Of a stretch of 64,000 nucleotides of DNA, positions 25,003-35,056 are shown piece by piece (positions within the stretch are counted from its first letter, which is position 1; each line of letters opens with the position of its first letter). The translations under genes were made by a program, and so were the position numbers. Source of the DNA: Pestalotiopsis fici W106-1 (lineage: Eukaryota; Ascomycota; Sordariomycetes; Amphisphaeriales; Sporocadaceae); assembly GCF_000516985.1 (NCBI RefSeq), contig NW_006917092.1:4281520-4345519 (forward strand), given 5' to 3'. The notes beneath the pieces are model-generated. The model was not told where the DNA came from, did no database searches, and saw only the letters and a list, made by a program, of their open reading frames with translations.

Positions 25003-25994
25003 ATGAAGTTTCTCGTTGCTCTTTTCGTCTTTGGGTTGTCCCACGGTCACTGTAATGCGTCACCATACCCACCCCAAAGAAAGTAACACCGTGACTTGAG
25101 ATGATCCACTAACTCGTATTTTCTCAAAGATACCTTTCCCGATCTGACGTACGACGGCGTCACATCTAGCGAGTGGGAGTGAGTGATTTTTTTTTTCCCC
25201 CAGTCAGTTGGATGGTTGCAGCCAAATATTTGCTTACAAAGACGATGCACAACACAGGTATATTCGGGAGACGACAAACCACTACAGCCATGGCCCAGTA
25301 CAGGATGTGACTGACTCTCAGATCCGCTGCTACGAGCTGACCGAGGGCGAGGGTGCCAATGGCACCCAGACTGTCGCGGCCGGAGATACAGTCAGCTTCG
25401 TCGTCGATCCTTCAATCCAGCACCCGGGCCCATTGCAGTTCTATATGGCCAAGGTCCCCTCGGGCGAGACGGCCGCCACCTTCTCCGGCGAGGGTGATGT
25501 CTGTGAGTATCTTGGCCGAGAGACATGAACAGTAGTAGTGGTAGTGCCAACAGGACAGATTCTCTAATCTTGGAACTTTGTGCTCAGGGTTCAAAATCTA
25601 CGAAGAACACCCAACCATTACCACGGATGCCATTACCTTTGCCTCGAGCGGCTTGACCACTGTCTCGGTCACCATCCCCTCGTGTGTCGCAGCCGGCGAC
25701 TATCTCTTGAGGGTTGAGCACATTGCCCTGCACAGCGCCTCAACGGAGGGTGGTGCACAGTTCTACCTGGCTTGCGCGCAGCTGACGGTCACGGGCAGTG
25801 GCAGCAAAACCTTTACTGGAGTTTCTTTCCCTGGTGCTTACTCGGTGAGTGAAATGGAAAATTCGCTCTACAAGCCACGTGGAGGCGATTGACATGAATG
25901 ATTCTAGGCCACCGACCCAGGTATTCTCATCAACATCTACTGGCCCATCCCCACCAACTATACCAACCCAGGGCCAGACCCAGTGTCTTGTTAA
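25003..25994 (+). CDS. AA9 lytic polysaccharide monooxygenase (former GH61), secreted
   Basis: Five exons (25003-25051, 25130-25178, 25258-25502, 25588-25844, 25908-25994) encode 228 aa. AA9 enzymes are copper monooxygenases that oxidatively cleave cellulose or hemicellulose glycosidic bonds outside the cell. The signal peptide is residues 1-15, so the mature chain starts at H16, the required N-terminal histidine of the copper brace. The second copper histidine is H88 in [13 protein letters not shown]. The axial tyrosine is Y174 in [12 protein letters not shown], with the supporting H163 ([10 protein letters not shown]) and Q172 also present. C57 and C177 should form the conserved disulfide. 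The protein ends (NPGPDPVSC) without a linker or CBM1, so it is a bare catalytic domain of normal size. All introns are GT..AG; intron 1 falls right after the His1 codon. Confidence 0.95.
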
Positions 25995-26594
25995 GGAATC
26001 GTCCAAGATGGCCGCAAATGCAATGCATATTTGCTCGGTCTGTTCCCTTGGTAACTGCCCTGAAGCTGGGGGGCTCATAGTGGTGGACTGGTGAGCGTAT
26101 TGGTAGTGTCCACACATATATGATGATATCAGCACTGGCCTTGGACAGAAGCCAAGAAAGAGATCTTGTCGGGACCAAGGCTCCAGACTCCCTTGTCTGC
26201 AAGAAACATCTGTATCGGGGCTGGATTAGTTTGATATTATAAGATGGATCTATTTCACCAAGCTGTCTTTTGATACGTGATACTTTAAAGGCCAGCCCCA
26301 ACAGTCACCCTTCACGCAATCGAAAAGCGAGGTAAGAAAAAAAAAAAAAAAAAAAAAGACTGCCATAGCCGACATACATCCAATGTCCTCCCCCTTTTGC
26401 TTCACAAGAGGGCTGTTTTGATTCATGTCTATAGAAGTGGGTTTGGTTTCTCCTCATCAAGGGAAAAATCAACAACTCCTTTTTGTGCAATATTACGTTA
26501 CAGTTGACTTCTCGCAACGACGGCGGCGTTTTATCTTTGTTTTTCTTTGGTGCTCACCTCTACTCTCTTACTTCTAGAAACACTACTTCTCTTC
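25995..26594. other. Short intergenic region between convergent LPMO and CCT6 genes
   Basis: Shared 3' flank of two convergent genes. A poly-A run of about 20 bases (26337-26357) is the only notable feature. Confidence 0.6.
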
Positions 26595-28608
26595 CTACTC
26601 CTCCGGGCCGTCCATGCCAGGACCCGGACCACCCTGCCGTCCCATTTGCCGTGCCTTGAGCAGCTCGTCGCACAGCAGCAGGTTGGAAGCGATACTCGAG
26701 GAAGAGGCAACGCAGTTGCGCAGTACTCTGAATGAATCGTAGACACCCTCCTGAGTAGGGTCCATGGGCTCGCCCGTGGTTAAGTCGAGACCAACAACGG
26801 CACCGTCGGCATGCTCGTCTTGGAGTGCCGCAACTGTTTTCGAGCATTTTCATGTTAGCAAAACAAGATCCTGGTAGAGCTTCTCTGTCTCCACCTCACC
26901 CCTCTCTCTCTCATATCGGGGAGGGACAATGACTTACGGGCATCCTGAATATCGTGGCCGGCGTTGGCAGCGAGCGTCTTGGGAATAATCAGCAGGGCGT
27001 CGGCAAAAGCATCCACACCCCACTTTGCCTTGCCCTTGACCGTCTTCTTGAACGAGTCGCTCTTGAGATGAGCTGCGCAGGCAACCTGGAAGGCACCACC
27101 ACCGGGCACGACGCTCTTATCGACAATCATGTTGTATACACTCCGCAGACCGTCTCTCACGGCGTCCGAGATTTGTGTAATGGTGTGCTGGTTAGGACCC
27201 TTGATCATGAGGGTCACCGACTTGGGCTCCTTGACATCCTCAATAAAGGTGTACTTCTCCTCTCCCAGCTGCTGCTCGTAGACGAGGCCGGCCCAGCCCA
27301 GGACGTCGGGCGACAGATCCTCGACGCTGTTCTGGGCAACACCTCCGCAAATGAGCTGCAGGCGCTCCATGTTCCTCCGCTTCGCTCTTCGCAGGGCAAA
27401 GATACCGTTCTTGGCCAGGACATCGAGGGAAAGGGGGTCGATTCCCTTTTGGTTGACAATGACAAAGCCCTTGCTGGGATCATTTCCGCACACCTCCTTC
27501 TTGAGCTCGACAATCTTCTTGAGCTTGGCGTCAACGAACCTTCTCTCGCTCTCAACGAGCTTGTCGCGCTGCTCGGCGCTTGAGTAGAAGAAGCCCGAGT
27601 TGATTTCAGACTTTTCGTACTCCAGACTGACGTTGAGGGTCAGGATGTGCGCGTTCTCGACTCGCTTTGGCATGTCTGGGTGTCTGGGGCCGTGGTCCAG
27701 GGCCAGGCCGCGGATGAGCTGGGTATCCGAGGCGGTCCTGTGCTGCATCTTCATGATCTCGACCATGTGCAGGTCGGGCTTGGCGGGGGCCTGGTAGATG
27801 GCCAGGACGGCGTCCACAATGTCGGGGGTCAGCTTGCCGGCCAGTGTCGAGTTCAACTTGGTGGAGAGCGAAGTGCGGGCGACGGAGAGGAGCAATTCGC
27901 GGTCGACCTCCTTGGGCAGCTTGAACGAGTCGAGGAACTTGAGGGACTCGGTCTTGGCGATCTCGAAACCTTCGGTAATGATTCTCGGGTGCAGGCCTTC
28001 GCTAATGTATCGGTCGGCCTGCTTCAGGAGCTCTCCGACCAGGAGTACGACCGAGGTGGTTCCATCGCCGCAGATGTCGTCCTGCGCCGTTGCCGCTCTT
28101 GCAATCATGACTGCCGTGGGGTTTTGAATCTGCATCTCGCGAAGGAGGACGTTGCCATCTTTGGTGAGCTTGATCTGACCTGCACCATCCACCAGCCTAT
28201 AGGAAAGGGGGAAAGACCCATATGTTAGCGAGGTTCGGCCGACTGACTACCTGCCTGGCTGCCTGTTTGTGGAATGTCGTCGAGGGGACGATGGGGTCGG
28301 GGTCAGGTGGGATTATCATGGCGGTCTGCCACGAGAGAAGAAGAGGACGACTGCACCTACATCTTGATGGTGCCTAGGGGGCCCAGGTTGGACTTGAGCA
28401 CATCTTGGAGGCCTTCACCGGCGCTGATGTTTACTTTCAGAGCTTCACCTCGCCGCTGCAATAGAAAGGTGAGCAATTAGCCAAACATGAAACGAACCGA
28501 ACAGCACACATGGTGAGTTGCTGTTGGGCTGGTGTTGGGAGTGTCTTGAGCAAGCTGTATACGTACGCGCGATTCGGCCTTTGGATTGAGAAGCTGTGCG
28601 GCAGACAT
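26595..28608 (-). CDS. CCT6: T-complex protein 1 subunit zeta (CCT6), cytosolic chaperonin
   Basis: Encodes one of eight subunits of the CCT/TRiC ring, which folds actin, tubulin and other cytosolic clients using ATP. Four exons on the minus strand (28608-28567, 28455-28361, 28196-26938, 26833-26595) give 544 aa, the usual size. The introns are 111, 164 and 104 nt. The start is the [14 protein letters not shown] exon, 42 nt long. Group II chaperonin signatures are intact: [14 protein letters not shown] near the N-terminus, [10 protein letters not shown], and the nucleotide-binding [15 protein letters not shown]. Zeta-specific features include [26 protein letters not shown], and a C-terminal [20 protein letters not shown]. 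The short Gly/Pro/Met-rich tail ([12 protein letters not shown]) is typical. A long antisense open frame over the main exon is a composition artefact. Confidence 0.97.
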
Positions 28609-29444
28609 CTTTGATCGAAATGGAGGGATGCCAGGGAAGAAGAAGAAGGAGAAGAAGGAGGTGGTGGGGAGGGGGGGGAAAGGAAGGAAAGGGGGGGTTT
28701 TGTAGAAAAAAAAGAGGCAGGCGACAGGTCTGGCGATGCGATGTTGCTGCTGCTGCTGGTGCCGCTGCTATCGCGAATTATCAAAGAGCCCTCTGCAAAT
28801 GCACGAGTCTTCACACACACACAAGCTACCTTCTTCTGGAAGGGGAGGGGGGTCGGAACTTTTTTTTCGGGGGTCTTCTGAGTGGCAGCAGCAAACAGTA
28901 CATGAGTTCGCTCAGCAGCGGTACAGTGATTAGGTACCTACGGTACGTAGCTTGCCACAAACCTCTGTGTCTTTCTGCCTGTCACCTGTCACCCGGTACC
29001 TCTTCATACTGTGCACATGTGGGGGTTGAATGGGTAGTCTGCATAAAGCTTGCTTGGTTTGCATGACACGGCACAAAATACGCATAGCATAGATGCAGTC
29101 CACACTACAACTTCTGCCAGCTGCCAAGGTGTACATACTCTGTGCCCCCCCCGCCCTGACACAAACTCTCATCCTGCTTATGAGTGGACATGGAGTTCAG
29201 CGGCACTCAAATCGGCCTGGTACTTTTGTGAGAGCGACATCATAACAACGTTACTTTCAATTGCAGCATTGATGCCGTGCATATTAAAGAGGTACATACA
29301 CTAGGACGTGGAAATACAACCAAATATGTGTGTACATGGACCACAATTAATACAGACGTGTATTTCAAGACAGAGAGGGGCATTCGTAACAACATGTTGA
29401 CCTTGATGAATCCCCGTTTCTGCTTATTATGGCTGTCAGCGTCG
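28609..29444. other. Intergenic: CCT6 promoter and 3' flank of the prenylcysteine lyase gene
   Basis: Contains AGAAGA and poly-G runs just upstream of the CCT6 start, a CTG repeat near 28745, and otherwise no gene. No RNA gene recognised. Confidence 0.55.
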
Positions 29445-31310
29445 CTACTGCTGCAATATTCTTTGCTCCCACGCCTCTGGCAGCATGGCAGCAGCAATGT
29501 GATCATCTTTGGGCTTGGTAGCCAGTCCCAAGTAGTCATCCATGATCAACCGTGCAACGTTCATTCCCGATAGAGCACTTGTTTCCATTGTGGAAATGAA
29601 ACTTTCCATGCCCGATGTATAGTAAAGCCCTTCGCGCAAAATGGGGTCTTGGAAGGTCACCCGGGGGAGCTTTTGCGGGTACGGGTGAAACACGGTCGGG
29701 TGAATCCACGAAACCGCTTCTACCACGTCGAACTCTGCTCGTGTCTCGGCATCGACGGGTCCCGTGAATGTGTCAGGTACTCGCACTCCCAGCAGAGAGG
29801 ATAGAAACTCGGGCGTCACCTTGTCGGGCGAAAATATCTTGTACACGTTCTCCCGGCGCTGCGTGCTCGGGTTCATGGCCGTCCTCACCAACGTCGCTGA
29901 GAAGAAACCAGCCTTGCCAGCTGCCTCGGCGCCGGGCCGGGCCGTTTCATCATCTGCCAGCGTCGTCAGCACCGATGTGGGCACTGTCGCGCCTGGCTGC
30001 AGCTTGAAGAACTCTGGGCTGAAGCGGAAAGGCGAGGCAAATAGCGTCACGTGGAGAGTGACATATGGTATCTCGTCAATGGGCTGTTGCAGCAGATTCT
30101 CGTCATGATCAATACCACTGAATTGGTAGGGTGTGGCAACGACGACGTCATCAAACTCAATGTGCTCAGCCTCGGCTACGGTCCCGGCAGCGTTGGTCGA
30201 CTCCCGCGTCTTGAGTATATACTTGGAGGCCGGCGCAGACGGGTCGCTGCGACTGGCCAACCCGATGGACGCGACCGAGGTGTTGAGGTGGACGTATGCT
30301 CTCGCATAGCCAGCCATGTGTGCAAAGATTTGCCAATTTCCCCCCTCGACAGCCTTGGCCCCGTCTGCTGCGAGGGACACCTGCATCGCCCACGGTCAGC
30401 ATTACAGTTTTGCCTTTGTGCGTCTCCCTTTATGCATTCGTTCCCTTCCTGGACTTGTGTGTACATACCATGGCACCCAGCCCATGGATGTAGGCTAGAT
30501 TAGAAGCGTAGTTGACGCGAGTGGCAGTCTGTACCAGGTGGCGTGCAAACATACCGTAGAGCCCCTTTTCCTCCAGAAACTGCTGGCCCGTGAGGCCGGT
30601 GATTTTGTGCAGGCCCAGTTCGTATACTCTTGTGGTGAGTGAGCGGAAGGGGAAATGGGGTGCCTCATATAGTTTCAGAAAGGTGGCGACGGTCTCCTTG
30701 ACCAGATTTCTCGTGTAGTACGGGGCAGTGCCATATTTCCAGACGAGCTTGGCCACATCCCACCACCAGCTCGTCGTGGAGTCCTGTTCAAAGACAAACT
30801 CGTCGCCGTTCCAAACGCCCAGAAGGGTGTCCTCATCGGGACCCGGGTCGATGAGCGGGAGGTTGAAGTCATGGGCAGCATTCCAAAGGATGTGGTTGAC
30901 GTTGACAAAGATGGACGCGCCCAGCTCTACCGGCTGCATTGGGTCGTCATAAGCGTCGACCGTTAGGGTGCGACCGCCAATGCGCTCAGTCTTTTCAAAC
31001 AAGGTGATGTTGACGGCCACTCCTGCTTCGTCGGCATACTTGCGGAGATGGTAAGCCGTGGAGGAGCCGGCGGCACCAGCACCTACACTCACGTAATATT
31101 GCTTAATATTGCCCCTTTCTGGTCGTCCTTGGCCAGGCAAACAAGACGATGGGGCAAAATATACGCACCAATGATGGCAACCTGCTTTACTGAGTTGTGG
31201 CTCGCAGCATCGCCGTGGTCAGCGGCAGCGGCGGCAGCAGCGAGAGCGCCAAACGAACATAACAGTAGCGTCGTCAAGCTGGACGACGAGGTCAATAAGC
31301 CGTAGTACAT
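29445..31310 (-). CDS. Prenylcysteine lyase / oxidase-like FAD enzyme
   Basis: Three exons on the minus strand (31310-31169, 31082-30469, 30380-29445) encode 563 aa. Family members release the prenyl group as an aldehyde from prenylcysteine during turnover of farnesylated or geranylgeranylated proteins, usually in a lysosomal or secretory compartment. An Ala-rich N-terminal signal peptide covers about residues 1-30. The FAD-binding Rossmann motif G48-A-G-A-A-G53 follows QVAII, with the acidic strand end FEK (E77) and IGGRT close behind. The C-terminal two thirds match the prenylcysteine lyase domain in general layout, including FDDVVVATPYQ and YYTSGMESFISTMETSALSG. The exon 1 donor lies inside the first Gly codon of the Rossmann motif and restores GAGAAG exactly, which fixes the splice. 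A broader amine-oxidase-like flavoprotein is the main alternative. Confidence 0.88.
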
Positions 31311-32896
31311 GTTTGGGAATGGTCTGCTGGCGGTTGACTTGTTTTCCCTCCACCCAGTTGTACAGAATAGGTGGGCACGACGCTGACCGACTGGCTCGCG
31401 TCGTGATTTGTTGTAGCGATTATTTATTCCGAAACGTCAGGTCTGTCGTCGTTTTCCAGTGTTGCAGCTTGATGTCAGATGAGGTTGATGAATAAATGAA
31501 ACCTGGGCCCCACGGGTAACATATTTATGGGCCTTAGCGTCTAACCGTTGGGTGAGAAGTCAGTCCGTTCATTGGCGGCCAAGCTTGGCCCCCACCTTTC
31601 TGGCAGATCATATATTTTGTATATATCTATATAGTACCTACTTATATAGGATTCCATTTCCCTCCCACGCTATAATAAACCCCCCCTCTCCCCTCCCGGA
31701 GCCTACAATTACTGGCATATCCTTATGTAGGGCATAGGCAACTCTTGGGATTCCTGCAACGGGTAGTACTCGGTATCTGCAGGCAAAAGGTCACCAAACT
31801 CCAAACCCTGGGACATGAATGTCACCGTACTCTGTATATCGGAGATAACATATTGTTGTTGTTTTTTCAGTTGCCTCGAACAAGTACATTGAGCCGCCAC
31901 TCCATTACCAACAAGGACTACCGCGCCTCTTCTGCAACTCACGTTTTGCTCTTACGATTTCCTTCTACACATCATCAGGAGCATCGTTTAGTCAAATGTG
32001 GCATCTGTTGCCGGGCCACTTCAAGACCGCATTCAAGGAGCAGTTCTTCATCCCTTTGGTATTCAAGTCTTTATTATCAAGTTTGACACGATATTAGAGT
32101 CATCTTCTCCAGATGACTGCGTAGACATAAACAAGGCCAAGGGCGTGTTTGGTCCAGCACATGTCCGAGTCTTATGCTGCCCATTGGCACTAGACACGGG
32201 ACCAAGCCGGTCAAATCATATCTACTTTCATATGATTCGGTGGATAGCCTCCCTAAGCAGGCCTTCCTTGTTGCGACCTGCGACTGGAAACTGTCACAAG
32301 GATCCTGTATTCGTCCAAGGGAGGGTACTTATGACAGTTTCCAGTCGTGACTTCGTTCATGCAACGTTAGGGCTTATTCAGACTGTCTTGGGAGTCAGCT
32401 TTAGAGTGTGGCAGACGAGTACACATATACAGTATTCGACTTTCTCCACGAATGACATTTCAACTTGAAATCAAGAAGCAATTGGAAAGCATACAGTAGC
32501 ATCTCTTGGTTCTGATTTGCCATTCCCTACTTAATACTGACGAGTCAATCCTCGTTGTTGCCTCCAAGTCTATCAAATAACTCGTGTCCCTCCAAACTTG
32601 GTGGATTTTTTGTTCTCTGGCGGAAGCTGGCCTGATTGAGATGATAGTAATGGTGATAATAATCCATTTTGAACTGATCAATCCGGTGTTCGGGAGTGAG
32701 AACATTGGCATGGAAGCGGTCAAGAATCAACTCATATTCTGAAACCTTGCGTTTGAAGATTTTACGACTCTTGGGGTCTTGTATCCTTGAACTTTGGTTG
32801 GCAGGTTTGGATCTGGGTTTTGTGTAGAAGACACTGTGGGCTCTAAGAATATGCATTATGGTGAATTTATCGTGCCCCTCTTGACTTTGAGGCAAC
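31311..32896. other. Intergenic, no secure gene
   Basis: Holds the promoter of the prenylcysteine lyase gene and the 3' flank of the SDR gene. A minus-strand open frame (about 32856-32545, ATG to stop, roughly 100 codons) ends LGGNNED. It lies directly downstream of the SDR stop and has no recognisable domain, so I leave it unannotated. Two inverted repeats occur at 32214-32237 and 32281-32347. Confidence 0.5.
32281..32347. repeat. 16-bp perfect inverted repeat (hairpin-capable)
   Basis: CGACTGGAAACTGTCA at 32281-32296 is exactly repeated in reverse complement at 32332-32347, with a 35-base spacer. Pairing extends four more bases inward with one mismatch. No coding frame or target-site duplication was noticed around it. 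Confidence 0.85.
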
Positions 32897-33954
32897 CTAG
32901 GAAGCCTCTGTCATTTCGGCATATTTTGCGCCCATTGTCTCGTCCCATTTGTCGACAATGGCATTGCCAATTCCCGCCGTGATCATTTCGTCACCCCTTT
33001 CAAGCTTTTTGCTGATTTCATCTATGAATTCCTCGATACTCAGAGCATCGGGGTTCTTGTGCTTCTTGTTGTCGTCGGGATCGTCACGGTCCCTGTGCAC
33101 TGGATAGAGCCCCCTCAAGATGATTAGCGATCACCTTTTCATTTCGCAGTGCTGACAATAAGTAATGTCAAGTCATGATAAAATGGCGCCTTGGGGTTGA
33201 CTGTCACAAGCGACCCCAAAAGACAGCAACATAACACAATGCTATGAATCTTGCTTACAGTCGGTCCCAACTGCTGGCGGTGCAATCTCAACGATGCGCA
33301 CGCTCGTACCCCGGAGTTGTGTCCTGCTCAATTGTCAGTCAGTCGCTCAGTCAGACAGCTTCCATGATCGTCTGTTCTGGACAATACTATGCAGAATAGA
33401 GATGAAAGTTCTGGCTTGCCTACTCACCTGATCGCTAAGCTCCAGAAATGCAGCCAGGCCTTTGTGCCATTGTAGACAGGGTTGATCACGGAGAATGGCA
33501 CAAAACCCAGGACACTCGAAACATTGATGATCATCGAATGCTCCTTTGCTTTGAAGTGTTTTAGGAATGCCAATGCTAAATGCATGGGCCCGCGGATGTT
33601 GATATCAATCTCCTGGTCGGCTTTTTGGAGAAACTCGTCTGGATCCTGCTTCAGTACCTCCAGCGGCCGCTGGACCCCGGCGTTGTTCACCAAGCAATCG
33701 ATCTCGGGATGCTCCTTGGTGATCTTGCCCACAAACGACTGGATATCGGCGACGCGGCCCGTGTCCAGAACATAATATGCCGTGACCCCAATCTCCTTTG
33801 CCGTGGCTTTCAGGTTGGACTCGGTACGCCCGGCGATGATGACTTGTTTGCCCTGAGAAATAAAGTACTGTGACATTGCCTTGCCGATGCCGCCGCCGCC
33901 ACCTGTGACGAGTGCACATTTGAAATCCATGTTTTGAGAGCCGGGAGGCATCAT
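32897..33954 (-). CDS. Short-chain dehydrogenase/reductase (classical SDR)
   Basis: Three exons on the minus strand (33954-33428, 33323-33259, 33099-32897) encode 264 aa, the normal length for a classical SDR. These are NAD(P)-dependent oxidoreductases with a Rossmann fold. The cofactor motif is T17-G-G-G-G-G-I-G24, the structural motif is N90-N-A-G93, and the catalytic tetrad is N119, S147, Y161 and K165 (YNGTK). The sequence VRIVEIAPPAVGTDLHRDRDD joins exons 2 and 3 and is typical of the DltE-like subgroup, which supports the splicing. An Arg at 43 (AGRTES) suggests NADP(H) preference (inference). Two adjacent Met codons start the protein; a third at residue 9 (MDFKC) could be the true start. 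The substrate is not predictable. Confidence 0.88.
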
Positions 33955-34575
33955 GGCAATAATGACTCGGTTATTTAGACAATCTGGCCTGATTTCGAGA
34001 AGTCTGCTCCGGCTTCGAGGGGTGTAGGAAGAAGAAAGAGACTCCAGGGGACAAGGGGCCAAAGATATCTGGCGGCTACGGTATTCCAAGGCAATCTAGC
34101 TAGAGCCGACCCTTCTCAGTGACAACATCTACCATCCTGATCATGCGTATTTCATGTAGGTGATGACGTATATGATATCTCCTGGGTACCATTCCTTACG
34201 CTAGGTAATGGAAACTACATTTTTTAATATACGAGACAGTCAGGCCAGAGTCCGCCCTGGCCGAAACGTGTGTCAGACGTCTCGTGCACTACATATACAC
34301 ACATACATGGAGGCATAGGACACTAAACTGTCAACGGAAGTGTCGGTAAATGTCATATACACGTACCGGCAAGAAGAGCTGGACAAAACCTTAATAATTC
34401 CAAAAGAGACAGCCGTGCTATCCGATCACATCTACGTGCACATGGTGTTTATGAGACCACACCCCGCAGAGAATACAACCTCTTTCACGTTTTGAATATT
34501 GACATTGCCATCGCTCCCTTCGACTGAAGCTGCAGCAGGGTTGTACTGTGGTGTACGCAGAATGTCAAATACCCA

Positions 34576-34675
34576 NNNNNNNNNNNNNNNNNNNNNNNNN
34601 NNNNNNNNNNNNNNNNNNNNNNNNNNNNNNNNNNNNNNNNNNNNNNNNNNNNNNNNNNNNNNNNNNNNNNNNNNN
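34576..34675. other. Assembly gap (100 N)
   Basis: Exactly 100 N, directly abutting a GA dinucleotide repeat on its right side. Confidence 0.99.
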
Positions 34676-34696
34676 GAGAGAGAGAGAGAGAGAGAG
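34676..34696. repeat. (GA)n microsatellite at the gap edge
   Basis: About ten GA units begin at the first base after the N gap, so the repeat probably extends into the gap. Confidence 0.95.
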
Positions 34697-35056
34697 AAAT
34701 CACGCAACGTGATACCAAGAGTTGATTAGGGGGAATGGACTTGTTCGCTAGACTATGGGAAGCTTAATACTTGGAGAAGTCTGTCTACTGTCGTGATAGG
34801 CATGTATCTTGGTCGTGACAGCAATGGCATTGACGGCCACACCATTCGAATAATCGGTTGCTCATTGCCTTGTTCTGTTCACACTACCAAATGGGAGAAA
34901 AGAAAAACGCAAGGCAAATAGATGAAATGTAAAGCCTGACCACGAGACCTACAGCGACAAGTGGATCAAGCAGAATATCTTCTCGAGTTGTTCATCACCC
35001 GCTGCCCCATTAATGGCTCATCATTTGCAAACGCCAACTTTCTGAATGTTCAACGG

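Larger units (their letters stand above)
33955..35056. other. Intergenic with assembly gap
   Basis: SDR promoter on the left and VID27 3' flank on the right. The middle is an assembly gap followed by a GA microsatellite. No gene seen. Confidence 0.55.

Noticed and set aside
27647..28228. 193-codon plus-strand open frame
   Set aside because: Antisense shadow of the CCT6 main exon produced by its codon composition.
32545..32895. Minus-strand open frame ending LGGNNED, downstream of the SDR gene
   Set aside because: Somewhat protein-like in composition, but it begins at a non-ATG codon directly after the SDR stop, the first ATG leaves about 100 codons, and there is no domain or splice partner. 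It could be 3' UTR.
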